DNA of 64,000 nt from Vibrio casei (GTDB lineage: Bacteria; Pseudomonadota; Gammaproteobacteria; Enterobacterales; Vibrionaceae). The position numbers and the translations under genes are program-made. The notes under the pieces are model-generated. The model was not told the DNA's origin, ran no database searches, and saw only the letters and a program-made list of their open reading frames with translations. Location: assembly GCF_002218025.2 (NCBI RefSeq), contig NZ_AP018681.1:620001-684000 (forward strand), in the 5' to 3' direction. Shown here one piece after another: positions 57,254 through 64,000 of this stretch (its first letter is position 1; every line of letters begins with the position of its first letter).

Positions 57254-57769
57254 ATGAAAATTTTATTAATTAGCGATCTGACTCCTCATTTGAGTAGCTT
57301 AACCGCCCTACTACAAGACTGCGTATCCAGTGGTGCTTCAGTCGGTTTTCTGCCCCCAGTAAAAAACGAACAAGCCGAGCAATACTGGTCTGCTGTGCAA
57401 CTAGAACTTGACAGTGTCCCCACCTCTCGCATCATGATCGGAGCATTTGAAGGTGAGCAACTTGTAGGATGTGTGCAGCTTTCTTTGGCTGGTAAATCCA
57501 ACGCTCAACACCGAGCTGAAGTTGAAAAATTAATGGTTCATACTCGTCATAGAGGAAAAGGAATCAGTAAACAATTATTGTCTCAGTTAGAAATTGAAGC
57601 GAAGCAACAAAAACGTACCCTTCTCGTTCTAGACACAAGGTTAGGAGATATAGCTTCAGATTTGTATAAGCGCATGGGTTATACAGAAGCGGGTCGCATT
57701 CCAAATTTTGCATTAAGTGCTAACGGGAAACTCGAGCCTACAATTTATTTTTATAAATCAATAGCTTGA
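57254..57769 (+). CDS. GNAT-family N-acetyltransferase
   Basis: A 171-residue GNAT acyltransferase. The acetyl-CoA loop is VHTRHRGKGISKQLL (R/Q-x-x-G-x-G/A), preceded by AEVEKLMV and followed by LLVLDTRLGDIASDLYKRMGYTEAG. AAGGAAA precedes ATG 57254. The substrate is unknown; relatives modify small molecules or antibiotics. Monocistronic, with its own short leader hairpin (GGGC/GCCC). Confidence 0.88.
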   Translation: MKILLISDLTPHLSSLTALLQDCVSSGASVGFLPPVKNEQAEQYWSAVQLELDSVPTSRIMIGAFEGEQLVGCVQLSLAGKSNAQHRAEVEKLMVHTRHRGKGISKQLLSQLEIEAKQQKRTLLVLDTRLGDIASDLYKRMGYTEAGRIPNFALSANGKLEPTIYFYKSIA

Positions 57770-58000
57770 TTGACATCCTTATAAATAATCTGGTTTATAT
57801 GTAAAAATCATTCTCCTGATGGTATCAAACAGGTATTTATTATTTTTTGATTTACAATGTAAACCACCAAAAAGTGACGGCGTCACCAGTCTTTGAGCAT
57901 TAAATTTTATCGTTATCCAAGATATTTTTCATTCTGAAAGCCTCAAACTATCCTTTATACTTCAGTTAATTACTTACTAAAAAAATACTAAGAGTCCATT
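57770..58000 (+). promoter_or_regulatory. speG upstream region with two perfect palindromes
   Basis: TTTACA-A-TGTAAA lies at 57851-57863 and GTGACG-G-CGTCAC at 57874-57886, each perfect around a single central base and separated by 10 bases. They are about 115-150 bases before speG. Candidate binding sites for dimeric regulators. Confidence 0.4.
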
Positions 58001-58549
58001 ATGTCGGAAACCATTCGTATACGTGCACTTGAAAAAGACGATTTACGTTTTATTCATAGCTTAAATAACAATCGCAGTGTGATGTCTTATTGGTTTGAAG
58101 AGCCTTATGAATCATTTATGGAATTAGAAAGTCTATACATCAAACACATTCATGATTTAAATGAACGCCGCTTCATTGCAGAAAATGGCGATCGTGAACA
58201 TGTTGGCTTAGTCGAACTAGTAGAAATAAATTATATCCATCGTACAGCCGAATTTCAGATCATCATCGCTCCACACTTTCAAGGGCGCGGTTACGCAAGA
58301 GCTATTATTGAAAATGCCGTAAATTATGCATTTAAAATATTAAATATTAATAAATTGTACCTCCAAGTTTCAGATGAAAACGAAAAGGCCGTTTATTTAT
58401 ATGAAAGTTTTGGTTTTAAACGTGAAGGACTATTGATTGAAGAGTTCTTTATGAATGGGCAATACCGTAATGCAATACGAATGTATATGTTGCAACGTGA
58501 TTATATTAGCCAACAAGATAAGCCAAGTGCAATTAACGCTGCAAACTAA
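58001..58549 (+). CDS. speG: Spermidine N1-acetyltransferase
   Basis: A 182-residue GNAT enzyme that acetylates spermidine and spermine to relieve polyamine stress; forms dodecamers in Vibrio cholerae. Characteristic strings are [21 protein letters not shown] (polyamine/allosteric region), [21 protein letters not shown], and the CoA loop [10 protein letters not shown], then [21 protein letters not shown]-terminal tail of about ten residues extends past the usual end. Confidence 0.95.
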   Translation: MSETIRIRALEKDDLRFIHSLNNNRSVMSYWFEEPYESFMELESLYIKHIHDLNERRFIAENGDREHVGLVELVEINYIHRTAEFQIIIAPHFQGRGYARAIIENAVNYAFKILNINKLYLQVSDENEKAVYLYESFGFKREGLLIEEFFMNGQYRNAIRMYMLQRDYISQQDKPSAINAAN

Positions 58550-58599
58550 TTATCTGATCCTCCGCCTGATGTGATTATAGCGTTTTGATGCTAACGATT

Positions 58600-58615
58600 A
58601 CGCAAGCGGTTGCGA
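58600..58615 (+). promoter_or_regulatory. PurR/LacI-family operator candidate upstream of talB
   Basis: ACGCAAGCGGTTGCGA matches all but one of the defined positions of the PurR box (ANGCAANCGNTTNCNT) and has the LacI-family GCAA-N-CG-N-TTGC core. It lies 155 bases before talB. Confidence 0.5.
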
Positions 58616-58769
58616 AAAAAAAAGTGAGATCTAGAGGTGCTTTTAGGAAGTTATATTTGACTTCAAACCCAGTTATTTCGATGATGAGGCAAGGAATACC
58701 AACTACAATAAATTCTGAAACTTGTCGCTTTTCTCTCACCCTAGTTCATTCACTTTTAAAGGCCCGAAA

Positions 58770-59720
58770 ATGAGTAGTAAATTAAACCAACTTCGCTCGC
58801 TAACCACCGTTGTCGCCGACACTGGTGATATTGAAGCAATCACTAAATATCAGCCAGAAGATGCGACAACCAACCCATCTTTGATTTTAAAAGCCGCGCA
58901 AATTGCAGATTACGCACCTTTAATTGATCAATCTATTGCATACGCAAAAGCGCAAAGCCAAGACAAAGCGCAACAAGTTCAAGACACATGTGACATGCTG
59001 GCAGTTACTATAGGTAAAGAAATCCTAAAAGTTGTCCCTGGCCGTATTTCAACAGAGGTTGATGCTCGTCTTTCGTACGATACAGAAGGCAGCGTAAAGA
59101 AAGCGCGCCAACTGATTAAAATGTATAATGATGCCGGTATTAGCAACGATCGTATTTTAATTAAATTAGCATCAACGTGGGAAGGTATTCGCGCCGCAGA
59201 AACTCTTGAAAAAGAAGGGATTAACTGTAATTTAACGCTTCTATTTTCTTTTGCTCAAGCGCGCGCGTGTGCTGAAGCTGGCGTATTCCTTATTTCCCCA
59301 TTCGTTGGCCGCATCATGGACTGGTACAAAGCGAAAGAAGGCCGCGAATTTGCTCCTGAAGAAGATCCGGGCGTGAAATCGGTCACTGCAATTTATGATT
59401 ACTACAAACAGCATGGCTACAATACTGTTGTGATGGGCGCAAGTTTCCGTAACACTGGAGAAATTCTTGAATTAGCAGGCTGTGATCGCTTAACCATCAG
59501 CCCTCAATTACTCCAAGAGTTAGAAGATAGCGAAGGTGAAGTCATTCAAAAGTTATCACCTACAACAGAAATCAAATCTCAACCATCAAAAATGACCCAC
59601 CCTGAATTTCTGTGGGAACACAATCAAGACCCGATGGCGGTCGAAAAATTAGCCGAAGGTATTCGTGCTTTTGCAGTTGACCAAGGCAAACTTGAAGCGA
59701 TGATTGAAGCAAAGCTATAA
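58770..59720 (+). CDS. talB: Transaldolase
   Basis: A 316-residue transaldolase of the non-oxidative pentose phosphate pathway, transferring dihydroxyacetone from sedoheptulose 7-phosphate to glyceraldehyde 3-phosphate. The start is ATG 58770 (AAAGG upstream); the in-frame extension upstream is unlikely. The Schiff-base lysine is K132 in [12 protein letters not shown], at the same number as in E. coli Tal[11 protein letters not shown] and [12 protein letters not shown] are also conserved. A tktB-type transketolase gene that often follows talB in vibrios is absent here, where a UspA-like gene and an IS follow. Confidence 0.96.
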   Translation: MSSKLNQLRSLTTVVADTGDIEAITKYQPEDATTNPSLILKAAQIADYAPLIDQSIAYAKAQSQDKAQQVQDTCDMLAVTIGKEILKVVPGRISTEVDARLSYDTEGSVKKARQLIKMYNDAGISNDRILIKLASTWEGIRAAETLEKEGINCNLTLLFSFAQARACAEAGVFLISPFVGRIMDWYKAKEGREFAPEEDPGVKSVTAIYDYYKQHGYNTVVMGASFRNTGEILELAGCDRLTISPQLLQELEDSEGEVIQKLSPTTEIKSQPSKMTHPEFLWEHNQDPMAVEKLAEGIRAFAVDQGKLEAMIEAKL

Positions 59721-59860
59721 ATGATTAGTTTACTTAAAAGTTAATCAATTATTGCTCATTGAATGCAATGAAACAGCTGGTATAGAACATTCTATGACAG
59801 CTGTTTTATTTAAGCCATATAATAGAATATGTTTAGGCGAGGAATATAAAGGAGTAAATA

Positions 59861-60249
59861 ATGATACTTTATCCTACAATTCTTGTCGCGATTGATCCTA
59901 CTGATTTACACGCACATCAATTAGTCATAAAGGCAGGGGTTATTGCACAACAAAATCAGGCAGAATTGCATCTTGCTTATGTTGAAAAAGGCATTATGAA
60001 TACCCAATTTTTATACCGAAATGAAGGCTTATTTAATTTTCATCCCGGCAAAGAATTAGAACGTATTGAACAATTACACCAGCTCAGTCAAGCTAGCCCC
60101 TATCCAGTATCTAATATTCATTTTGCGGCCGGAGAAGTTATTAAACACTTAGAAGATCTTGTTGAAGAAGTAGAAGCTAAACTTGTTATTATTGGCTGTA
60201 AAAATAAAATCTCTAATATTTTTGGTGGATTAGAAGCTAGCCTTGCTAA
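59861..60249 (+). pseudogene. UspA-family universal stress protein, 3' end cut off by an IS
   Basis: 130 codons remain: MILYPTILVAIDPTDLHAHQ, then the adenine-binding-fold strands up to LVEEVEAKLVIIGCKN. Past ASLAN the frame enters the IS and reads a short alien tail (DPHQQFWTPS). The lost C-terminus normally carries the GSVxxxVxxxxxCPVLVV strand. AAAGGAG precedes ATG 59861. Beyond the IS the host sequence is unrelated, so the missing end was not just displaced by a simple insertion. Confidence 0.85.
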
Positions 60250-60311
60250 TGATCCGCACCAGCAGTTTTGGACACCGAGTTAAGTGAGTACAATCACTAA
60301 CGAGGTGAACC

Positions 60312-60596
60312 ATGACAAGCAAGAAAAAACGTATTATCCATTCCCCTGAATTTAAAGCAGAAGCCCTGAAGCTAGCAGAGAAAGTGGGAGTAGCTGCGGC
60401 AGCGAGACAACTGTCGTTACACGAATCCCAGATCTATGGTTGGCGTAAGTCAGCTAAGAGCGACACCAGCACCAGTCAGCGGGAAAAAGATCTAGCCGCT
60501 GAAGTTGCCAAACTCAAACGACAATTGGCTGAGCAAGCTGAAGAGCTAGATATAGTAAAAAAGGCCGCCACCTACTTCGCGAAAAACCTAAAGTAG
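60312..60596 (+). CDS. IS3-family OrfA, copy 2
   Basis: 94 residues, differing from copy 1 at about a dozen positions (MTSKKKRIIHS against MTTKKTRIKHS at the start). HTH plus leucine-zipper-like coil. The A AAA AAG slippery site is kept at 60557-60563, so OrfAB can still form. Confidence 0.93.
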   Translation: MTSKKKRIIHSPEFKAEALKLAEKVGVAAAARQLSLHESQIYGWRKSAKSDTSTSQREKDLAAEVAKLKRQLAEQAEELDIVKKAATYFAKNLK

Positions 60597-60610
60597 ATTG
60601 CTACGAATTT

Positions 60611-61462
60611 ATGCTCGAACACCTGCTTTGCTTCAGAGTTGCCCGCATGGCTAAGGTGTTCGGTGTTTCACGAAGTGGGTTTTATTACTGGATTAAGCAT
60701 CGCCACAAGGCCATCCAGCGCGAGGTAACTCGCCAAGAGCTTGATACGAAGGTCAAAGAGGCTTTTGATAATAGCAAAGGTCGTGATGGCTCAAGGCGCA
60801 TCCAGAAAGAGCTGGCTGAGAACGGTGATAGCCGTAATGTTAAAACCATTGCCGCCAGTATGAAGCGGCAGGATTTAACGCCGAAAGCGGCACGTAAGTT
60901 TAAGTGTACGACGGACAGCAAACATAAAATGCCAGTTGCTCCGAACCTGCTGGCTCAGGATTTTAAGGCAGAGGCTCCGAATCAAAAGTGGGCGGGAGAC
61001 ATCACCTATGTTGCGACAAGCGAAGGCTGGCTGTATTTGGCGGTAATCATTGACCTTTATTCCAGGCAAGTAGTCGGTTGGTCTATGGATACCAGAATGA
61101 CGGCAACTCTGGTTTGCGATGCGTTATCAATGGCCTTGTTCCGTCGAGGGTTCCCTGAGCAGGTTATCGTTCATAGTGACCGAGGTAGTCAGTACTGCTC
61201 AAAAGATTATCGAGACATCATAACTGCTTATAATCTAAAGCAAAGTATGAGTAGGAAAGGAAACTGCTGGGATAATGCTTGTGTTGAGAGCTTCTTCCAT
61301 TCATTGAAAGTTGAAGCGATCCAGTATGAGCCGATCATGACGCGAGACGAGATGCGCCAAACGATCTTTGAATACATAGAGGTTGATTATAATCGGACAA
61401 GAAGGCACAGTGCTCTTGGGTATCTAAGCCCAGTTAACTTTGAAAATCAAAATGTCGCTTAA
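60611..61462 (+). CDS. IS3-family OrfB transposase, copy 2
   Basis: 283 residues with intact DDE segments GDITYV, HSDRGSQYCS and NCWDNACVESFFHSLK. Conservative differences from copy 1 are spread over the length, implying that the two are separate lineages of one IS and not a recent duplication. Confidence 0.93.
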   Translation: MLEHLLCFRVARMAKVFGVSRSGFYYWIKHRHKAIQREVTRQELDTKVKEAFDNSKGRDGSRRIQKELAENGDSRNVKTIAASMKRQDLTPKAARKFKCTTDSKHKMPVAPNLLAQDFKAEAPNQKWAGDITYVATSEGWLYLAVIIDLYSRQVVGWSMDTRMTATLVCDALSMALFRRGFPEQVIVHSDRGSQYCSKDYRDIITAYNLKQSMSRKGNCWDNACVESFFHSLKVEAIQYEPIMTRDEMRQTIFEYIEVDYNRTRRHSALGYLSPVNFENQNVA

Positions 61463-61492
61463 TGAAGTGTCCAGTCTGGCTGGAGCAGATCA

Positions 61493-61898
61493 CTTTTTAC
61501 AAAACCAGCGTCATAGACTTGCTCGCCATATTCGGCGTACAAGTACTCCATCACTTCACGCAGCGATTTTTCAAAACGTAATGGCTCAATTAAGTCAGAG
61601 CGGAATTGGGCACTTCGGCGATCTGGGCGCTCAATGTTCACTTTGTGGTAGCCAAAATCTTGATTATTGAATACTTGCGCTGCAATACCGACTGAATCGC
61701 CTTTATCGTCGATAGCACGCTCAACGGGTTGGTTATCTAAATAGGTCGAGACAATTTCTGCAATGTGCTCTGGTGAGAACTCGCAGTTTTTGTTACCCAA
61801 ATTTTTGCGCAACTTGCGGAACAGTAAGCTAGCGTCAATCAGCTGAACCTTGCCTTGGCGGCTTTCAGGTTTGTTGTTATTAAGCAGCCAGATATACG
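61493..61898 (-). pseudogene. Internal fragment of a type I restriction-modification methylase gene (HsdM)
   Basis: About 135 codons without start or stop, trapped between the IS3 copy and the IS66 copy. The sequence GKVQLIDASLLFRKLRKNLG, then NKNCEFSPEHIAEIVSTYLD, then VFNNQDFGYHKVNIERPDRR matches the region C-terminal to the N6-adenine methylase motifs in HsdM. The methylase core would lie under or beyond the IS66 element. No hsdS or hsdR is visible. Confidence 0.85.
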
Positions 61899-61977
61899 GT
61901 GAGCTTACGGCAGCATAGCTCAACTTAACTCGCCAGCTCTGGTTTACTAAGTGCTTATCCAATATAAGGAAGGCACC

Positions 61978-62352
61978 ATGCAAAACCAGAAAAACCTGAT
62001 TCAGGCCACTGCTGACTTTGAGCACTGGCGACAAACCCGCATTAATAAACATGCCAGTATCCCCGATGAACTACGCTGCTTAGCACTCAAGCTGCTTGAA
62101 GAATATCCGATCAGTCACGTGACCAAAGCACTACGGATCTGCACCACCCAGCTCAATGACTGGCGCAAGCAACTTCCCGTTAAGTCGTCCGCTCCTGATT
62201 TTGTTCCGTTACAGATAGAGCCTGATTTACTACCTAAATCAGACCTGAGCCTTCAGCTCACTCTTCCTAATTCAAGTCAGATCTGTATCAGCGGCCTTGT
62301 CTCTCCTGACTTATTGCGAGCTCTGATACAAGAAGCAGGAGAAGTAAAATGA
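61978..62352 (+). CDS. tnpA: IS66 TnpA accessory protein, copy 2
   Basis: 124 residues from ATG 61978 (AAGGAAGG upstream), identical to copy 1. The stop overlaps tnpB by 4 bases. Confidence 0.92.
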   Translation: MQNQKNLIQATADFEHWRQTRINKHASIPDELRCLALKLLEEYPISHVTKALRICTTQLNDWRKQLPVKSSAPDFVPLQIEPDLLPKSDLSLQLTLPNSSQICISGLVSPDLLRALIQEAGEVK

Positions 62353-62675
62353 TCCACCTGACTGCTGAGAGTAAAATCCTGCTTGCGACTCAACCAGCCG
62401 ATTTTCGCTGTGGTATTGATGGACTCGCCGCCCTGTGTCGTCATCAGCTAAAACAGTCGCCTCGTAGCGGAACCCTGTTTGTGTTTACCAACCGCCGTCA
62501 AACCATGCTTAGAGCATTATGTTATGACGGCTCTGGCTTCTGGTTAATCAATAAACGCCTGAGCAAAGGCCGCTTTCAAGATTGGCCCCGTCATCACCAA
62601 GATGGGGTGACCCCTGTCGCCGCGAAGCAGCTTAAAGCTCTGTTGGTGGGGCTGCCTGGCTGGCAAAAAGTATGA
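62349..62675 (+). CDS. tnpB: IS66 TnpB accessory protein, copy 2
   Basis: 108 residues, identical to copy 1, with the ADFRCGIDGLAALCR block. Confidence 0.93.
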   Translation: MIHLTAESKILLATQPADFRCGIDGLAALCRHQLKQSPRSGTLFVFTNRRQTMLRALCYDGSGFWLINKRLSKGRFQDWPRHHQDGVTPVAAKQLKALLVGLPGWQKV

Positions 62676-62790
62676 CCGTACGCACACTATTCCCCCTTAA
62701 GTTATCGATCCTCACGATCATGTTGACTGATCCCACAATGCTGGAATAATTGAGCGCATCAGCACTGCAAGCCAGCCGACAGGAACTTAA

Positions 62791-64000
62791 ATGGCGCAAG
62801 ACTTTACCGATATTGACAGCGAAGAGCTGGACGGGCTTATCCAGCGAGTGCACGAGGCAAAGGAGCACGACTTAGCACTGAGTGCGGAAGATTGCCACAT
62901 CTTGTTGAAGGCATTAAAGACGCTGGCTGCCTTGCAAGAGCGTCTGTCTGATAACGATATCACCCTGCATAAATTGCGTAAGTTGGTTGGCATGGTCAAG
63001 TCATCAGAAACGATGGACACTCTACTCGGCCAGAAAAATAAGAAAAACAAAAACCGCGGTCAAAAACGTCCTAAGCCTAAAAATACCCAACCCAGCACAC
63101 CACCAGTGAAACCGAAAGTCACTCAGCATAAACTGGACGATCTAAAGAAAGGCGATAGTTGCCCCGAGTGTCAAAAAGGCAAGTTATATAAATACGAGCC
63201 CGCTACGCTGTTGCGGATCACTGGGCAAAGTCCGTTCGTCCCAGAGCAACACGTTATGGAGCGGCTACGTTGCAATGCCTGTGGTCAGTACTTCACTGCC
63301 AAGTTACCTAATGACGTGATAAATGATGGAGAGCCAAGCCAGAAGTATGGTTACAGTGCCCGCAGCCTGATGGCTCTTCACAAGTTTTTTGCAGGTGCAC
63401 CCTACTATCGTCAGGAGAGTACGCAAGCGCTGATGGGGATTAAACTGACCGCCTCAACCATCTTTGACCAAGTCGAGTTAGTCGCCAATAGCTTGCAACC
63501 CATTTATAACTTGTTAAGAGTGTTTGCCGCAAACGCAGAGCACTATTATTTAGATGACACGACCAACCGAATTTTAGACAAAGTCCCGATAGAAAAGCCG
63601 CAGAGAAATGGAACAAAAACCCGAGAGCGCAGTGGTGTTTACAGCTCCGGTTTAGTCGCGGGCTTAAAAGAGGGTCGTACTGTCGTGTTGTATCAGACCA
63701 ATATCGGTCATGCCGGCGAGTTCATCGACGAGATTTTACATGACCGTGGCCGGACACTCGCGCCCCCGATATTGATGAGTGATGCCTTATCCAGCAACCG
63801 CCCATCGCTTGATTACGTGGTCGAACACAGTCTGTGCAACAGTCACGGACGACGGCAGTTTGCCGAAGTCCTTAATCAGTTTCCAGATGAAGTGGAGCAA
63901 GTACTACAGTGGTATGGTGAAATCTGGCGACACGATGATGAAGCCAGGGAGCTAGGACTTAACGCGGGGCAACGGTTAGCTTGGCATAAAAAGCTATCAC
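62791..64000 (+). CDS. tnpC: IS66 TnpC transposase, copy 2, C-terminus beyond the window
   Basis: The first ~403 codons of the 532-residue transposase, identical to copy 1 as far as it goes, including the zinc ligands and YYLDDTTNR. The NNRAEQALK segment would follow past base 64000. Confidence 0.93.
   Translation, partial: MAQDFTDIDSEELDGLIQRVHEAKEHDLALSAEDCHILLKALKTLAALQERLSDNDITLHKLRKLVGMVKSSETMDTLLGQKNKKNKNRGQKRPKPKNTQPSTPPVKPKVTQHKLDDLKKGDSCPECQKGKLYKYEPATLLRITGQSPFVPEQHVMERLRCNACGQYFTAKLPNDVINDGEPSQKYGYSARSLMALHKFFAGAPYYRQESTQALMGIKLTASTIFDQVELVANSLQPIYNLLRVFAANAEHYYLDDTTNRILDKVPIEKPQRNGTKTRERSGVYSSGLVAGLKEGRTVVLYQTNIGHAGEFIDEILHDRGRTLAPPILMSDALSSNRPSLDYVVEHSLCNSHGRRQFAEVLNQFPDEVEQVLQWYGEIWRHDDEARELGLNAGQRLAWHKKLS

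Larger units (their letters stand above)
60250..61492 (+). mobile_element. IS3-family insertion sequence, copy 2 (1243 bp), no target duplication
   Basis: Same length, gene order and terminal repeats as the element at 7212, but with many base differences (for example GCACCAG instead of GCTCCAG in the left repeat). The left flank ends TAA, while the right flank begins CTT, so the expected 3-bp direct repeat is missing. The left flank is a UspA gene and the right flank an hsdM gene, which marks a recombination or deletion junction. Confidence 0.95.
61899..64000 (+). mobile_element. IS66-family insertion sequence, copy 2 (runs off the window)
   Basis: Begins with the same GTGAGCTTACG end as the element at 28081. 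Every base I compared over the 2.1 kb present is the same, at a constant offset of 33818. It is in direct orientation with copy 1. Its right end and target duplication lie outside the window; the left flank octamer is GATATACG. Confidence 0.95.

Noticed and set aside
58585..58773. 62-codon plus-strand open frame upstream of talB
   Set aside because: Contains the putative PurR box and the talB ribosome-binding region; no coding character.
1..64000. CRISPR arrays, rRNA genes, prophage, secretion or anti-phage islands
   Set aside because: No regular spaced repeats, rRNA segments or phage structural genes were seen; the MoxR-VWA operons are housekeeping-type families and not a defence system, and the only restriction-modification trace is the hsdM fragment.

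Overview
The window reads as a piece of a low-GC Vibrionaceae chromosome, most like Aliivibrio (the A. salmonicida / A. wodanis type). The reasons are vibrio-style orthologues (RNase II, DeaD, SbcCD, RavA-ViaA, RlmF, AroG, LplA, SpeG, TalB), AT-rich spacers, and a heavy load of insertion sequences and fresh pseudogenes. The species call is inference from gene content; no database was searched.

Layout. 1-7.2 kb: acetate kinase (cut by the window edge), the cold-shock helicase deaD, RNase II, a DUF3024-like gene, an orphan PstS-like phosphate-binding protein behind a clear Pho box, and a small membrane protein. 7.2-8.6 kb: an IS3-family element sits in codon 3 of a 62-residue gene. 8.7-18 kb: small unknown genes, a PhnA-family protein, an Nramp-like transporter, and a tightly coupled sbcD-sbcC-FAH hydrolase operon. 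18-24 kb: a possible structured RNA, the last 88 codons of a GH29 alpha-L-fucosidase-like gene, ppiC, a MaoC hydratase, tRNA-Leu(UAA) and ravA-viaA. 24-34.8 kb: Nudix, ltaE, a TetR regulator, rhlE, an MBL-fold hydrolase split by an IS66 element, a DUF1090 protein, rlmF and aroG. 35-37.6 kb: mostly envelope or unknown proteins. 37.7-44 kb: an N-acyl-D-amino-acid utilisation locus (Na+ symporter, RidA, D-aminoacylase, RpiR regulator, divergent D-serine dehydratase-like PLP enzyme, aldolase remnant). 44.3-52.5 kb: a MoxR-DUF58-DUF4381-VWA-VWA/TPR-BatD operon with at least four separate lesions. 52.5-60 kb: small ORFs, a cold-shock protein, lplA, a TetR remnant, a proline iminopeptidase-like hydrolase, two GNAT acetyltransferases (one SpeG) and talB. 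60-64 kb: a composite junction in which a UspA-like gene is cut by a second IS3 copy, followed by a piece of hsdM and a second IS66 copy that runs off the window.

How it fits together. The core genes look intact and ordinary. Accessory functions (MoxR/VWA operon, MBL hydrolase, Eda-like aldolase, GH29 fucosidase, type I restriction-modification, a TetR regulator, a UspA-like gene) are being lost through IS insertion, small indels and IS-mediated rearrangement, as in a recently host-restricted pathogen. I found no convincing wholly new system. The most useful leads are the multiply damaged MoxR/VWA operon, the Pho-box-driven orphan PstS, the D-amino-acid locus with a repeated TGTTAG motif, the hairpin-rich transcript near 18.0 kb, and several candidate operators.
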